Below the pieces are notes generated by a model. That model saw only the letters and a program-made list of their open reading frames with translations. It was not told the origin of the DNA and ran no database searches. 64,000 nucleotides of DNA, taken from Vreelandella zhanjiangensis DSM 21076. GTDB taxonomy: Bacteria; Pseudomonadota; Gammaproteobacteria; Pseudomonadales; Halomonadaceae. The stretch lies in assembly GCF_000377665.1 (NCBI RefSeq), contig NZ_KB898648.1:339774-403773 (forward strand). The letters run 5' to 3'. The position numbers and the translations under genes are program-made. This document shows, piece after piece, positions 26,112 to 34,679 of this stretch (position 1 is the stretch's first letter; each line of letters begins with the position of its first letter).

Positions 26112-26411
26112 CACGGCGCACACCGTTAGGTTTCGCGTTTGGAGAAAGCTCGTCCACGCGCTTAACCTTTCATTACAGGCTGACCCCCTGAATAAATCTA
26201 GCTAACAACTGCCGTTGCTTCTTAATCTTTAGTCGTATGCTGATTCTTTGAAGCCCACAAACGCCCGCTATCATGGGCTCTCTAGCCATCGTATTCGACG
26301 AAGCCTGCCTTCTCGAACGTCGATTTGAGCGTATCGGCGGCTTGTTTCAAGATCCATACGAACAACATCGTAACATCCTGCCTATAACGACAAATTGAGA
26401 GAGTACATCTC
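26112..26411. other. 300-bp gene-free stretch upstream of TRAP system 1
   Basis: I see no credible gene, tRNA or strong hairpin here. A 66-codon frame on the minus strand overlaps the dctP start and looks like chance. The region should hold the promoter of the TRAP operon; GAGAGAG lies just before the ATG as a ribosome site. Confidence 0.5.
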
Positions 26412-27398
26412 ATGCAAAAATCACTGCTTGCTACGCTCACCGCGTTAGGCATTTTAGCGGTTGCTCCCTTCGCGCTGGCCAACCCGATTGAAATTCAAGT
26501 TAACAACACCATGAGTGAAGGCGGCTCTGAAAGCGCGGCGGTTGAACGCTTTGCGGAGTACCTGGAAGAGCAGGCGCCGGGGCGCTTCAATGTACGGCCT
26601 TTCCTGGCGGGTTCCCTGGGCGGTGAAGATTCCGTACTGGAGCTGCTCAACCTGGGCCAGACCCAGCTTTCACTCACCGGGGGCAACTGGCGCCAGCAAT
26701 ATGCGCCGGAGTACGACGCTATTACCGTGCCCTTCCTGTTCACGACCTGGGATGAGGTGGATAGCTATATCGATAGCCCGTCGGGTCAAACCCTGATTGA
26801 GCAGGCGGAACAGCAGGGCGGCCTCAAGTTTCTGGGTGTTCAACACCGTGGCCCGCGCCATATGACCGCCAATAAAGAGATCCATACACCTGAGGATTTA
26901 CAGGGCTTCCGTCTACGCCTGCCTTCACTGCCGATCTGGCTAGCGGTTTGGGAAGAACTGGGCGCGCAGGTAGTGAACGTGCCCGCGCCGGAAATCTATC
27001 TCGCCATGCAGACCCGTCAGGTCGATGGTCATGAGAATTCGCTCTCTTCGCCTTACACGCGGCGCCTGTGGGAAGTGCAGGACTACCTCATTACTACCAG
27101 CCACGTACAGTTCCCCTGGAGCTGGGTTGCCAGCGCACGCTGGTGGGACGGCTTGGAGGAAGAGGATCAGACGCTGATTTCCGAGGCGATTGATGTCGCA
27201 CGCGCCTATGGCACCGAGCAAGAGCGCGAACTGGATGATTTCTACCTGACTGCTCTTCAGGAGGAGGGTATGACGGTCGTTGAGCCCGATATTGAAGCCT
27301 TCCGCGAAGCGGCCATGCCCGCCATTGATCGTGTGCTTTCAGAAATGGCCGACGGTGTACGCGACGACGCAATCAGCGCAAGCCAAGTAAGCGACTGA
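26412..27398 (+). CDS. dctP: TRAP transporter substrate-binding protein (system 1)
   Basis: A 328-aa DctP-family periplasmic protein with signal peptide MQKSLLATLTALGILAVAPF ending at ALA. The mature part has the long-helix DctP fold; the arginine of LQGFRLRLPS contacts the ligand carboxylate in this family, and the VNVPAPEIYLAMQTRQVDG segment is diagnostic. The ligand is an organic acid. The position next to the CoA-transferase, lyase and LysR genes suggests the acid degraded by those enzymes. A tetraloop hairpin follows directly. Confidence 0.93.
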   Translation: MQKSLLATLTALGILAVAPFALANPIEIQVNNTMSEGGSESAAVERFAEYLEEQAPGRFNVRPFLAGSLGGEDSVLELLNLGQTQLSLTGGNWRQQYAPEYDAITVPFLFTTWDEVDSYIDSPSGQTLIEQAEQQGGLKFLGVQHRGPRHMTANKEIHTPEDLQGFRLRLPSLPIWLAVWEELGAQVVNVPAPEIYLAMQTRQVDGHENSLSSPYTRRLWEVQDYLITTSHVQFPWSWVASARWWDGLEEEDQTLISEAIDVARAYGTEQERELDDFYLTALQEEGMTVVEPDIEAFREAAMPAIDRVLSEMADGVRDDAISASQVSD

Positions 27399-27407
27399 TC
27401 ATCATCA

Positions 27408-27433
27408 GGTGGCGGCATTGTGATGCCGCCACC
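27408..27433 (+). other. Hairpin between dctP and dctQ (system 1)
   Basis: Perfect 11-bp stem GGTGGCGGCAT/ATGCCGCCACC with tetraloop TGTG, ten bases after the dctP stop. No T tract. Likely an mRNA stability or attenuation element giving more binding protein than membrane protein. Confidence 0.65.
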
Positions 27434-27455
27434 GTCTTAGGTAAGGAGTTATCTT

Positions 27456-27995
27456 GTGGATGGAGCACTGCCACCCGCAAACGGAGCCGATCGTTTGGCT
27501 TTTTATACCCTGCGCTATGTCACCCGCTTATGCGATGCCGTGGGTGTAGCGCTATTAGTCGGCATTTTAGGCTTGATCGTGACCGCCGTGGTTGGCCGCG
27601 ATCTGCTCAACTGGGGCATGCCCTGGAGCGAGGAAGTCGTCTCGCTGCTGGCTATTTATGCCATTGGTTTCGGCTCGATCTCAGCCTGGGTACGCAGCGA
27701 TCATCTGGTCGTGGATCTGTTTAGTCATCGGCTGAGTGCGCTGGGCCATCAAGTGCAGTATCGGCTGACGGCCATTATCTCCGTCGGTTTTTTTGTGCTA
27801 GCCAGTTGGGGCGCCTGGATCATGTCCGATATGAGCGCCAACAATAAAACAGTATCGTTGAGTATCAGCTTCTCCTATCTCTATTACGGCTTGTTATTCA
27901 GTTTTGTTGCCATGGCGCTGATCGCCACTTGGCAGACTTTACGTGGCCCCGTCACGTGGTTGAATAAACCCGCGCACGAGGAGATAACGCCATGA
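27456..27995 (+). CDS. dctQ: TRAP transporter small permease (system 1)
   Basis: A 179-aa four-helix DctQ protein. GTG start with TAAGGAG upstream. The family motif is visible as VVGRDLLNWGMPWSEEVVSLL in the second helix region. Its stop overlaps the dctM start by four bases, so the two are coupled. Confidence 0.91.
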   Translation: MDGALPPANGADRLAFYTLRYVTRLCDAVGVALLVGILGLIVTAVVGRDLLNWGMPWSEEVVSLLAIYAIGFGSISAWVRSDHLVVDLFSHRLSALGHQVQYRLTAIISVGFFVLASWGAWIMSDMSANNKTVSLSISFSYLYYGLLFSFVAMALIATWQTLRGPVTWLNKPAHEEITP

Positions 27996-29287
27996 TGGAA
28001 CTTGCGATATTCGTCGGCGGGCTGCTGCTGCTAATGATGATCGGCCTGCCCGTGGTGGTGTCGATTGGGGTCACCTCGTTTATTGCCCTGGCGGTAACCG
28101 GGGCCGGTGGCTTGCCGGTTGAGCTGCTTTCACTGCGCATGGTGCAAACGCTTAACAACTTCACCTTGATGGCGATTCCGCTGTTTATCCTGGCGGCCAA
28201 CATCATGAACCTGGGTTCGACCACCACCCGGATATTTGATTTTGCGACGGCTCTGGTGGGCTGTACCAAAGGCGGGCTGGGTCACGCCAACGTGGTGGCA
28301 AGCTCTATCTTTGCCACCATGTCCGGCACGGCGGTGGCCGATGCCGCCGGGCTTGGCAGTATCGAAATCAAGGCGATGAAAGAGCGCGGCTATGCGCTCG
28401 ACTATACGACCGGGATTACCGCTGCTTCGAGTGTGGTCGGCCCGATCCTGCCGCCGAGCATTGCGCTGGTGGTGTATGGCTGGCTCGCCAATGTAAGTAT
28501 TGGTGGGCTCTTCATGGCGGGGCTGGTGCCGGGTATCTTAATGGCGCTGCTGCTCATGGGCATGACCGTTTTACTCGGCGCTACGGGGAAAGTCGTGATG
28601 CCCGCTCCCGTGCCGTTTGATGCAGGCGAAGTCGTACGAACCGGCAAGCGGGCTATTTTACCCTTGATGATGCCGGCGATCATCGTTGGCGGTATTTGGG
28701 GTGGCTTCTTCACACCGACTGAAGCCGGCGCGATTGCCTCGCTGTATGCGGTGATACTGGGCGGGGTGATCTATCGCGACCTGAGCCTGAAGAGCCTGTA
28801 CGACGCGTTTCGACGTACGCTGATGTTCAGCGCGGTCATTCTGCTGATCATTGCAGTATCAAGCTTTTATGGCTGGATTCTGGTGCGTATGGGTATCCCC
28901 CAGGCGTTGGCCGGTCAGGTGGCCAGTATCGATATGCCCACTATTGCGTTGCTGATCTGCTTTGCGCTGTTCTTTTTGCTGATCGGCTGCTTTATGTCGG
29001 TGATTGAAAGTATTCTGATCTTTACCCCCATTGTGGTGCCTGCCGCGTTGAGTGCAGGGCTAGACCCGGTGCATTTCGGTATCGTAATGGTGATTACCCT
29101 GTCGGTTGGGGTCATTACGCCGCCGTTCGGTACGGTGTTGTTCATGATGGTGGGCATTACTCGGCTGCGTTACGGCCAGGTGGTCAAGGCGGTACTGCCG
29201 TTTTTGCTGCCTATTATAGCGACGATTCTGCTATTAATTGCTGTGCCAGGATTGGCCACCTGGTTGCCTGGGGTGATGGGCTACTGA
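27992..29287 (+). CDS. dctM: TRAP transporter large permease (system 1)
   Basis: A 431-aa ion-coupled TRAP permease of the DctM/IT superfamily, with about twelve membrane segments. Signature regions include FTLMAIPLFILAANIM, SGTAVADAAGLGSIEIKAM and TAASSVVGPILPPSIALV. Uses a Na+ or H+ gradient to import the acid delivered by DctP. Ends 18 bp before a very long perfect palindrome. Confidence 0.95.
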   Translation: MMELAIFVGGLLLLMMIGLPVVVSIGVTSFIALAVTGAGGLPVELLSLRMVQTLNNFTLMAIPLFILAANIMNLGSTTTRIFDFATALVGCTKGGLGHANVVASSIFATMSGTAVADAAGLGSIEIKAMKERGYALDYTTGITAASSVVGPILPPSIALVVYGWLANVSIGGLFMAGLVPGILMALLLMGMTVLLGATGKVVMPAPVPFDAGEVVRTGKRAILPLMMPAIIVGGIWGGFFTPTEAGAIASLYAVILGGVIYRDLSLKSLYDAFRRTLMFSAVILLIIAVSSFYGWILVRMGIPQALAGQVASIDMPTIALLICFALFFLLIGCFMSVIESILIFTPIVVPAALSAGLDPVHFGIVMVITLSVGVITPPFGTVLFMMVGITRLRYGQVVKAVLPFLLPIIATILLLIAVPGLATWLPGVMGY

Positions 29288-29304
29288 AAGATTGTGAATA
29301 TCGA

Positions 29305-29354
29305 TAAACGTACACCGCCCCGCAGGGTTAACCCTGCGGGGCGGTGTACGTTTA
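29305..29354. terminator. 50-bp perfect palindrome, bidirectional terminator
   Basis: Two 25-nt arms (29305-29329 and 29330-29354) are perfect reverse complements with no spacer, centred on GGTTAACC, and the stem core is GC-rich. It lies between convergent dctM (stop 29287) and the FAD oxidase gene (stop 29367). The arm ends supply short A and T runs, so a bidirectional terminator is the simplest reading. Confidence 0.8.
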
Positions 29355-29366
29355 CGGTGGATGCTT

Positions 29367-30794
29367 TTAGGTAGAAGGGGTAGGCAGAATACGCCCCGGA
29401 TTCATTAGCCCTTTCGGGTCGAACAGGTTTTTAACCCCGCTGATCAACTCCCGCTCGATAGGCGATAACCGTGCCAGGTAGGCCGCCTGCTTGGTGCGCC
29501 CAATGCCGTGTTCAGCGCTGATGCTGCCATGAAACTCATCGAGCACGTCAAAAAGCTGCTCTTCCAGGGCGTGCAGGTGGGCTTTTTTATCTGCGTCAGG
29601 AAGCGCAGTGGGCGGCAGGATATTGAAATGCAGATTGCCATCGCCCACGTGCCCGTAAGCGATGATCTCGCATTTGGGGGATGCGCTCATTACTACGTCA
29701 CTGGCGCGGGTGACAAAGTCGGGAATGGCTGAGATGGGTATTGAGATATCGGTACGCAAATGCTCGCCGCGCCGCCGCTGTCCTTCCAGCATGCTTTCAC
29801 GGAACTGCCACAGCTGCGCGGATTGGCTAGCGCTGGATGCCAGCGCCCCGTCAAGCACCAGCTCACGCTCCATACCGGTTTCCAGCAGTTGCTCCAGCAT
29901 GGCGCCTAGATCCACCGGGCCCGTGGCCGCGACTTCCATCAATACGTACCAGGGGTAAGCGCTTTCCAGCGGGTCGCGTAGCTCGGGCGTTGCCTCTATC
30001 GCAAGCTCAATGCAGCGGCGGGGGATGAGCTCAAAGGCGGTCAGCAAATCACAGCAGTCGCGTCGCGCTAAACTATATAGATCGATCACCGCTTGTACCG
30101 ATGGCAGGCCGAGCAGGGCGGTGCGGTTCTGGGTAGGTCGAGGCGAGAGTTTGAGCACAGCACCCGTGACAATTCCCAACGTGCCTTCACTGCCCAGAAA
30201 CAGCTGTTGAAGGTCGTAACCGCGGTTGTCCTTATGCAGAGCATTCAGGCTATCCAGCACGCGTCCATCCGGCAGCACGACCTCAAGGCCGAGCACCAGC
30301 TCGCGCATCATGCCGTAGCGCAGCACGTTGAGCCCGCCTGCGTTGGTGGCGATATTGCCTCCAATCTGACAGCTGCCCTGCGCACCGAGTGAAAGCGGAA
30401 ATTCGCAGTCATGCTCAAAAGCGGCCAGCTTGACGTTTTCAAGGATACAGCCCGCATCCACCGTGATGGTGAAGTTGATCGGATCAATGGCGCGCACGCT
30501 ATTCAACCGCTCCAGGCTGATGACCAGCTCCTGGCCATTTGCGGCGGGCAGGGCGCCGGCTACCAGGCCGCTATGACCGCCCTGGGGCGTCATCGCGACA
30601 CCTTGTGCATAGCAGCGCCTGACGACCTCGGCGACCTCTGTTGTATCAGCCGGGCGTGCCACGGCCAGCGGCATGCCCAGCGTATCGCCCGCCCAGTCGC
30701 TTACATAGCGCGCCATGGCCTCCGGCTCGCGCAGCAGGCCACGCTCGCCAAGCAGGCTGGTGAGTTCATTTAGAAAGGTATTAATGTCTGTCAT
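29367..30794 (-). CDS. FAD-linked 2-hydroxyacid oxidase/dehydrogenase (GlcD/D2HGDH type)
   Basis: A 475-aa member of the FAD-binding type 4 family with a GlcD-type C-terminal domain. The FAD-binding part has MTPQGGHSGLVAGA, NIATNAGGLNVLRYGMM and GSEGTLGIVT; the C-terminal metal and substrate region has YGHVGDGNLHFN and SAEHGIGRTK. ATG 30794 overlaps the upstream stop (ATGA), so the TTG at 30812 is not needed. Likely substrates are D-lactate, glycolate, D-2-hydroxyglutarate or a D-configured sugar acid. Being the last gene of an operon with a fuconate-type dehydratase and an FAH-family enzyme, it may oxidise a pathway intermediate or hydroxyacid product. Confidence 0.88.
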   Translation of the reverse strand: MTDINTFLNELTSLLGERGLLREPEAMARYVSDWAGDTLGMPLAVARPADTTEVAEVVRRCYAQGVAMTPQGGHSGLVAGALPAANGQELVISLERLNSVRAIDPINFTITVDAGCILENVKLAAFEHDCEFPLSLGAQGSCQIGGNIATNAGGLNVLRYGMMRELVLGLEVVLPDGRVLDSLNALHKDNRGYDLQQLFLGSEGTLGIVTGAVLKLSPRPTQNRTALLGLPSVQAVIDLYSLARRDCCDLLTAFELIPRRCIELAIEATPELRDPLESAYPWYVLMEVAATGPVDLGAMLEQLLETGMERELVLDGALASSASQSAQLWQFRESMLEGQRRRGEHLRTDISIPISAIPDFVTRASDVVMSASPKCEIIAYGHVGDGNLHFNILPPTALPDADKKAHLHALEEQLFDVLDEFHGSISAEHGIGRTKQAAYLARLSPIERELISGVKNLFDPKGLMNPGRILPTPST

Positions 30795-32095
30795 TGGTCC
30801 GCTTCCTGCCAAGCAGCACCCTCGGGGTAGCGATGCTGTGCCTGGGACTCGGCATGCATGGCAATGCTGTAGCCCGGTGCCTCGGGTACCTGATAGCGGC
30901 CATGGTTAATCACTACCGGGTCGATAAAGTGCTCGTGGAGATGATCCACATACTCAAGCACACGTCCTTCAAGCTCGCCGGATACGGCGATGTAGTCAAA
31001 CAGCGAGATGTGCTGGGTGTATTCGCACAACCCAACGCCGCCGCCATGTGGACAAACCGGTACGCCGAACTTGGCGGCCATCAGCACGACTAGAATCACT
31101 TCATTGAGGCCACCCAGGCGGGCAGCGTCCAGCTGGCAGTAGTCAATGGCGTCCGCCTGGAAGAACTGCTTGAACATCACTTTGTTGTGGCAGTGTTCGC
31201 CGGTGGCGACCCCGATAGGCGCGACGCGGTGGCGGATCTCTGCGTGACCCAGAATATCGTCGGGGCTGGTGGGTTCTTCGATCCACAGCGGATCAAACTC
31301 AGCCAGGCGACGCATCTTGGTGACTGTTTCATCGACTTCCCACACCTGGTTGGCGTCCATCATCAGCACGTTGTCCCAGCCGATCACTTCTCGCAGTAGC
31401 GCTGCACGGCGGGCATCCTCTTCAATATCGCCACCAATTTTTTGTTTAAAGTGGGTCCACCCTTCTGCTAACGCTTCCCGGGCCAGGCTGCGCACTTTGT
31501 CATCGCTGTAGCCTAGCCAGCCAGCGGAAGTGGTGTAGCCAGGGTAGCCATCGCGGCGCATTTCGGCCTCACGCGCCGCTTTGCCGGGAGCCTGGCGGCG
31601 CAGCAGGCAGATCGCTTCTTCAGGCGTTAGCGCATCAGTAACAAAGCGGAAATCAAGGCAGCGCACCAACTGCTCCGGGGCCATATCCACAAGCAGTTTC
31701 CATACCGGCTTGCCTTCGCGTTTTGCCCACATATCCCACACGGCGTTAACGATGGCGGCGGTGGCCAAGTGAATCGCACCTTTATCAGGGCCAATCCAGC
31801 GCAGCTGACTGTCGCCGGTGAGCTCGCGCCAGAACGTACCCATATTGTCGGTAATGGAGGAAAGCTCGCGGCCCTCGATCAGCGGGGCCAGGGAATGCAC
31901 GGCGGTGACCACAATCTCGTTACCCCGGCCAATGGTAAAGGTTAAACCATGGCCTTCTGGGCTTTCGTCATCGGTATGCAGGATGACATAGGTGGCTGAG
32001 TAATCCGGTGCGGCATTCATGGCATCCGAGCCATCGAGCGAGCGCGAGGTGGGGAAACGGATATCCTGGATCTCGACGTGTGTAATTGTTGTCAT
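30791..32095 (-). CDS. L-fuconate dehydratase-like enolase-superfamily enzyme
   Basis: A 434-aa mandelate-racemase-type acid-sugar dehydratase. The segments RSLDGSDAMNAAPDYSA and WDMWAKREGKPVWKLL strongly resemble L-fuconate dehydratase (and human ENOSF1). Catalytic elements are FKQKIGG (KxK base), MMDANQVW, WIEEPTSPDD and ATGEHCHNKV (metal ligands D, E, E) and PHGGGVGL with the His base. It should remove water from L-fuconate, or from stereochemically similar acids such as D-arabinonate or L-galactonate, to give a 2-keto-3-deoxy acid. Middle gene of a three-gene operon. Confidence 0.9.
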   Translation of the reverse strand: MTTITHVEIQDIRFPTSRSLDGSDAMNAAPDYSATYVILHTDDESPEGHGLTFTIGRGNEIVVTAVHSLAPLIEGRELSSITDNMGTFWRELTGDSQLRWIGPDKGAIHLATAAIVNAVWDMWAKREGKPVWKLLVDMAPEQLVRCLDFRFVTDALTPEEAICLLRRQAPGKAAREAEMRRDGYPGYTTSAGWLGYSDDKVRSLAREALAEGWTHFKQKIGGDIEEDARRAALLREVIGWDNVLMMDANQVWEVDETVTKMRRLAEFDPLWIEEPTSPDDILGHAEIRHRVAPIGVATGEHCHNKVMFKQFFQADAIDYCQLDAARLGGLNEVILVVLMAAKFGVPVCPHGGGVGLCEYTQHISLFDYIAVSGELEGRVLEYVDHLHEHFIDPVVINHGRYQVPEAPGYSIAMHAESQAQHRYPEGAAWQEADQ

Positions 32096-32129
32096 TGCGT
32101 TCTCCTGGGTGTGACTTAAGCAGTGAAGA

Positions 32130-33293
32130 TTAGCGGCGGGCCAAGTGGCGCATCAGTTCGCGAATGCCGTAGGTCCAGGGCGGTAGCTGATCGCTTCTGC
32201 CCACCGGGTTAATCAGGGAACCTAAGGCTGGAGTGGCAATGGTCACGCGGTCGCCGAGGTGATGGGTAAAGCCCTGGCCTTTGCCATCACGGTCTTTGAT
32301 GGGGGAGAACATCGTGCCTAGAAACAGCATGAAACCGTCCGGGTACTGGTGGTGATCACCGATGGTTTGACTTATCAGATCCAGCGGGTCGCGGCTGATC
32401 TCGCGCATATCGCTCTCGCCTTGAAGCAGGAAGTTGTCATCCTCGCCTTCAATACGTAGTGAGACTTGGCAGTTGCGCACGCTGTCGATAGTAAAGTGAT
32501 CATCGAACAGGCGAATAAACGGGCCGATCGAGCAGGAGGCGTTGTTATCTTTCGCCTTGCCAAGCAGTAGGGCACTGCGCCCTTCAACGTCGCGCAAGTT
32601 GACATCATTACCCAGAGTAGCGCCGCGTACCTGGCCGCGGCTATCCACGGCCAGCACGATTTCGGGCTCAGGATTATTCCACTGCGAGGACGCATGCAAC
32701 CCCACCGGCATGCCAAAGCCTACCGAGGAAAGCGGCTGGGCTTTGGTAAACACTTCCGCGTCAGGGCCGATACCCACTTCCATATACTGCGACCAGCCAC
32801 CGCGCGCCTGAAGCGCTGTTTTTAGCGCCATGGCTTCTTCAGACCCGGGGACAATCTTGGAAAGGTCGGTGCCAATCAGCGCCTGCAGGTCATCGCGCAG
32901 AGCAACGGCTTTAGCCGGGTCGCCGCCCGCCTGCTCTTCGATTACCCGCTCAAGTAAGCTAACGGCGAAGGTGACGCCGCAGGCTTTAACAGCCTGAACA
33001 TCGCAGGGGGCGAGCAGGTAGGGTGCTTGTAGTTGAGCCTGTTGGGAATTCTTCAGCAGCGTCTCGATGCTGCCCAGCGATGCACCCTCTGCGCGTCGCA
33101 CTACCTCCAGCACATCGTCACGCTCCAGTAGGTCAGCCATGGTGGGGCCAAACTCTGTAATATCGATGACGTTGCCTTCGTGCACCGTAACCAATGCGGG
33201 GCCCGGGTGTGTGCCATCCAGCCATACGCGGCCCACAAGCAGGGCGTTATCCAGGTCGGTGGGAAGGGTATCGGTCAGAGATAGTGGTTGCAT
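32130..33293 (-). CDS. Fumarylacetoacetate hydrolase-family enzyme (sugar-acid branch)
   Basis: A 387-aa FAH-superfamily protein, longer than the common 280-330 aa, with an N-terminal domain of about 110 residues. Metal ligands appear as the ExE in NPEPEIVLAV and the Asp in GNDVNLRDVEG. The family includes 2,4-diketo-3-deoxy-L-fuconate hydrolase and 2-keto-3-deoxypentonate dehydratases, either of which would follow the neighbouring dehydratase. First gene of its operon, 34 bp before the fuconate-dehydratase gene and divergent from TRAP system 2. Which reaction it performs is open. Confidence 0.82.
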   Translation of the reverse strand: MQPLSLTDTLPTDLDNALLVGRVWLDGTHPGPALVTVHEGNVIDITEFGPTMADLLERDDVLEVVRRAEGASLGSIETLLKNSQQAQLQAPYLLAPCDVQAVKACGVTFAVSLLERVIEEQAGGDPAKAVALRDDLQALIGTDLSKIVPGSEEAMALKTALQARGGWSQYMEVGIGPDAEVFTKAQPLSSVGFGMPVGLHASSQWNNPEPEIVLAVDSRGQVRGATLGNDVNLRDVEGRSALLLGKAKDNNASCSIGPFIRLFDDHFTIDSVRNCQVSLRIEGEDDNFLLQGESDMREISRDPLDLISQTIGDHHQYPDGFMLFLGTMFSPIKDRDGKGQGFTHHLGDRVTIATPALGSLINPVGRSDQLPPWTYGIRELMRHLARR

Positions 33294-33343
33294 GAGCGCC
33301 TCCTGATGGCTAAGCGACCGGCCGTTGATACCTTGTCGCCTAC

Positions 33344-33403
33344 GTTGTTATAGATGGTTGTTACAGACGGTTGTTATAGACGGTTGTTATAGATGTTGTT
33401 CTG
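33344..33403. repeat. 13-bp tandem repeat array in divergent promoter region
   Basis: Units GTTGTTATAGATG (33344), GTTGTTACAGACG (33357), GTTGTTATAGACG (33370), GTTGTTATAGAT (33383, 12 bp) and a partial GTTGTTCTG (33395). About 4.5 copies, 51 bp upstream of the FAH-family start. It lies in the 327-bp gene-free gap 33294-33620, which otherwise holds two operator-like dyads and the TRAP 2 promoter. Confidence 0.75.
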
Positions 33404-33410
33404 TATGACA

Positions 33411-33546
33411 GGTATACCAGAGCATAACTTACTCTAGCGCACCGCTACATTTCGGGTCGATAGGCAAATCTGTTTAGATGAAGGTAGTTGCGCAATTGAA
33501 GGCCACCAGCTAGGTTTTAAACTGCTGGTATGATACGTATACAGCA
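33411..33546. promoter_or_regulatory. Two operator-like dyads (possible FadR-type GntR sites)
   Basis: GGTATACC at 33411-33418 is a perfect 8-bp palindrome of the GTATAC type often bound by FadR-subfamily GntR regulators. A second element at 33523-33546 has arms TGCTG and CAGCA around GTATGATACGTATAC, which contains GTAT-G-ATAC. A FadR-type GntR gene sits at 37853 in the adjacent operon, so autoregulation of the sugar-acid cluster is plausible. Confidence 0.4.
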
Positions 33547-33620
33547 AGATGGTCGGTTACATCCGCTATTGCTACTCGCAAATAACCAACAATAAATCCA
33601 ATGGTTGTGAGGAAAATAAG

Positions 33621-34622
33621 ATGCGCTACAAAAGCCAATACCACCTAGCCATGTCTCGCCTGTTAACCGCTACGCTAATTACTGCAGGTATCAGTGTGGC
33701 CGGTGCTGTACAGGCCGCCGAGAACCTGCGCTTTGCCCACGTTTATGAAACGTCAGAACCCTTCCATAAATGGGCGCTGTGGGCGGCGGATGAAATTGAA
33801 GAGCGTACCGATGGCCGCTACACCATGCAGGTATACGCAGCTTCTTCTTTGGGTAAAGAAGAAGACATTAATGAAGGGCTTGGGCTAGGCACGGTGGATG
33901 TCATTTATACCGGCACGCAGTTTGCTGGCCGCGGTTATGGGCCAATCGGCATTGCGGGGGCTGCGTATATGTTCCGTGATTTTGATCACTGGCAGGCCTT
34001 TGCTGACAGTGACCTGTTCCAGGAAATTGCCCAGGGCTACCAGGATGCCACCGGGAACGTGCCACTGGCGCTCAATTATTATGGCGAACGCCATGTAACA
34101 TCGAATACGCCGATCAATACACCCGAGGATATGGCAGGCCTCAAGATACGTGTGCCCAACGCGCCGATGTACATGATGATGCCTAACGCAGTAGGCGCTA
34201 ACCCCACCCCGATTGCTTTCGATGAAGTCTACCTGGCCCTGCAGCAAGGCGTAGTCGACGCGCAGGAAAATCCGCTGCCAACCATTCGCGCCAAGGCGTT
34301 TCATGAGGTACAGGATTACATCAACCTGACCGGCCACATTACCGATTCGCTGATTACGATTGTAGGTGGACCGCGCTGGAACCAGTTGAGCGAAGAGGAC
34401 CAGGAAATATTCCGCGAGGTATTCCAGGAAGCCGCGGAGAACAATACCCAAGATATCCTGCAGGCTGAGGAAGAGTTGGTCGCCTGGTTTGAGGAGCAGG
34501 GGAATACCATCAACGAAGTGGATCGCGACATCTTCCGTGAGGCCGTTGTGCCCGCTCATAACGGCAATGCCGCCACCTGGGATCAGGAAATCTACGATCG
34601 CCTACAGGCTATCGGCCAATAA
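33621..34622 (+). CDS. dctP: TRAP transporter substrate-binding protein (system 2)
   Basis: DctP-family binding protein of 333 aa. ATG 33621 with GTGAGG upstream is chosen over an earlier ATG at 33549, because only the later start gives a signal peptide that is N-terminal (cleavage near GAVQA). Diagnostic parts are LRFAHVYETSEPFHKWA, MAGLKIRVPNAPMYM (ligand Arg) and FDEVYLALQQGVVDAQENP. The last segment and the neighbouring enzymes suggest a sugar acid as ligand. Confidence 0.92.
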   Translation: MRYKSQYHLAMSRLLTATLITAGISVAGAVQAAENLRFAHVYETSEPFHKWALWAADEIEERTDGRYTMQVYAASSLGKEEDINEGLGLGTVDVIYTGTQFAGRGYGPIGIAGAAYMFRDFDHWQAFADSDLFQEIAQGYQDATGNVPLALNYYGERHVTSNTPINTPEDMAGLKIRVPNAPMYMMMPNAVGANPTPIAFDEVYLALQQGVVDAQENPLPTIRAKAFHEVQDYINLTGHITDSLITIVGGPRWNQLSEEDQEIFREVFQEAAENNTQDILQAEEELVAWFEEQGNTINEVDRDIFREAVVPAHNGNAATWDQEIYDRLQAIGQ

Positions 34623-34637
34623 TCCAACCTCAGCGAG

Positions 34638-34663
34638 CACTTCGCTAACTTTTTAGCGAAGTG
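34638..34663 (+). other. Hairpin between dctP and dctQ (system 2)
   Basis: Perfect 11-bp stem CACTTCGCTAA/TTAGCGAAGTG with a 4-nt loop (CTTT), 15 bp after the dctP stop and just before the dctQ ribosome site. Same position as in the other two TRAP operons. Confidence 0.65.
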
Positions 34664-34679
34664 TCTGGAGTATTGTGCC

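Noticed and set aside
26282..26482. 66-codon minus-strand frame before TRAP system 1
   Set aside because: Overlaps the dctP start and signal sequence, no ribosome site, no recognisable product.
33344..33403. CRISPR-like reading of the 13-bp repeats
   Set aside because: Units are directly adjacent with no spacers, too short for CRISPR repeats, and no cas genes are present.
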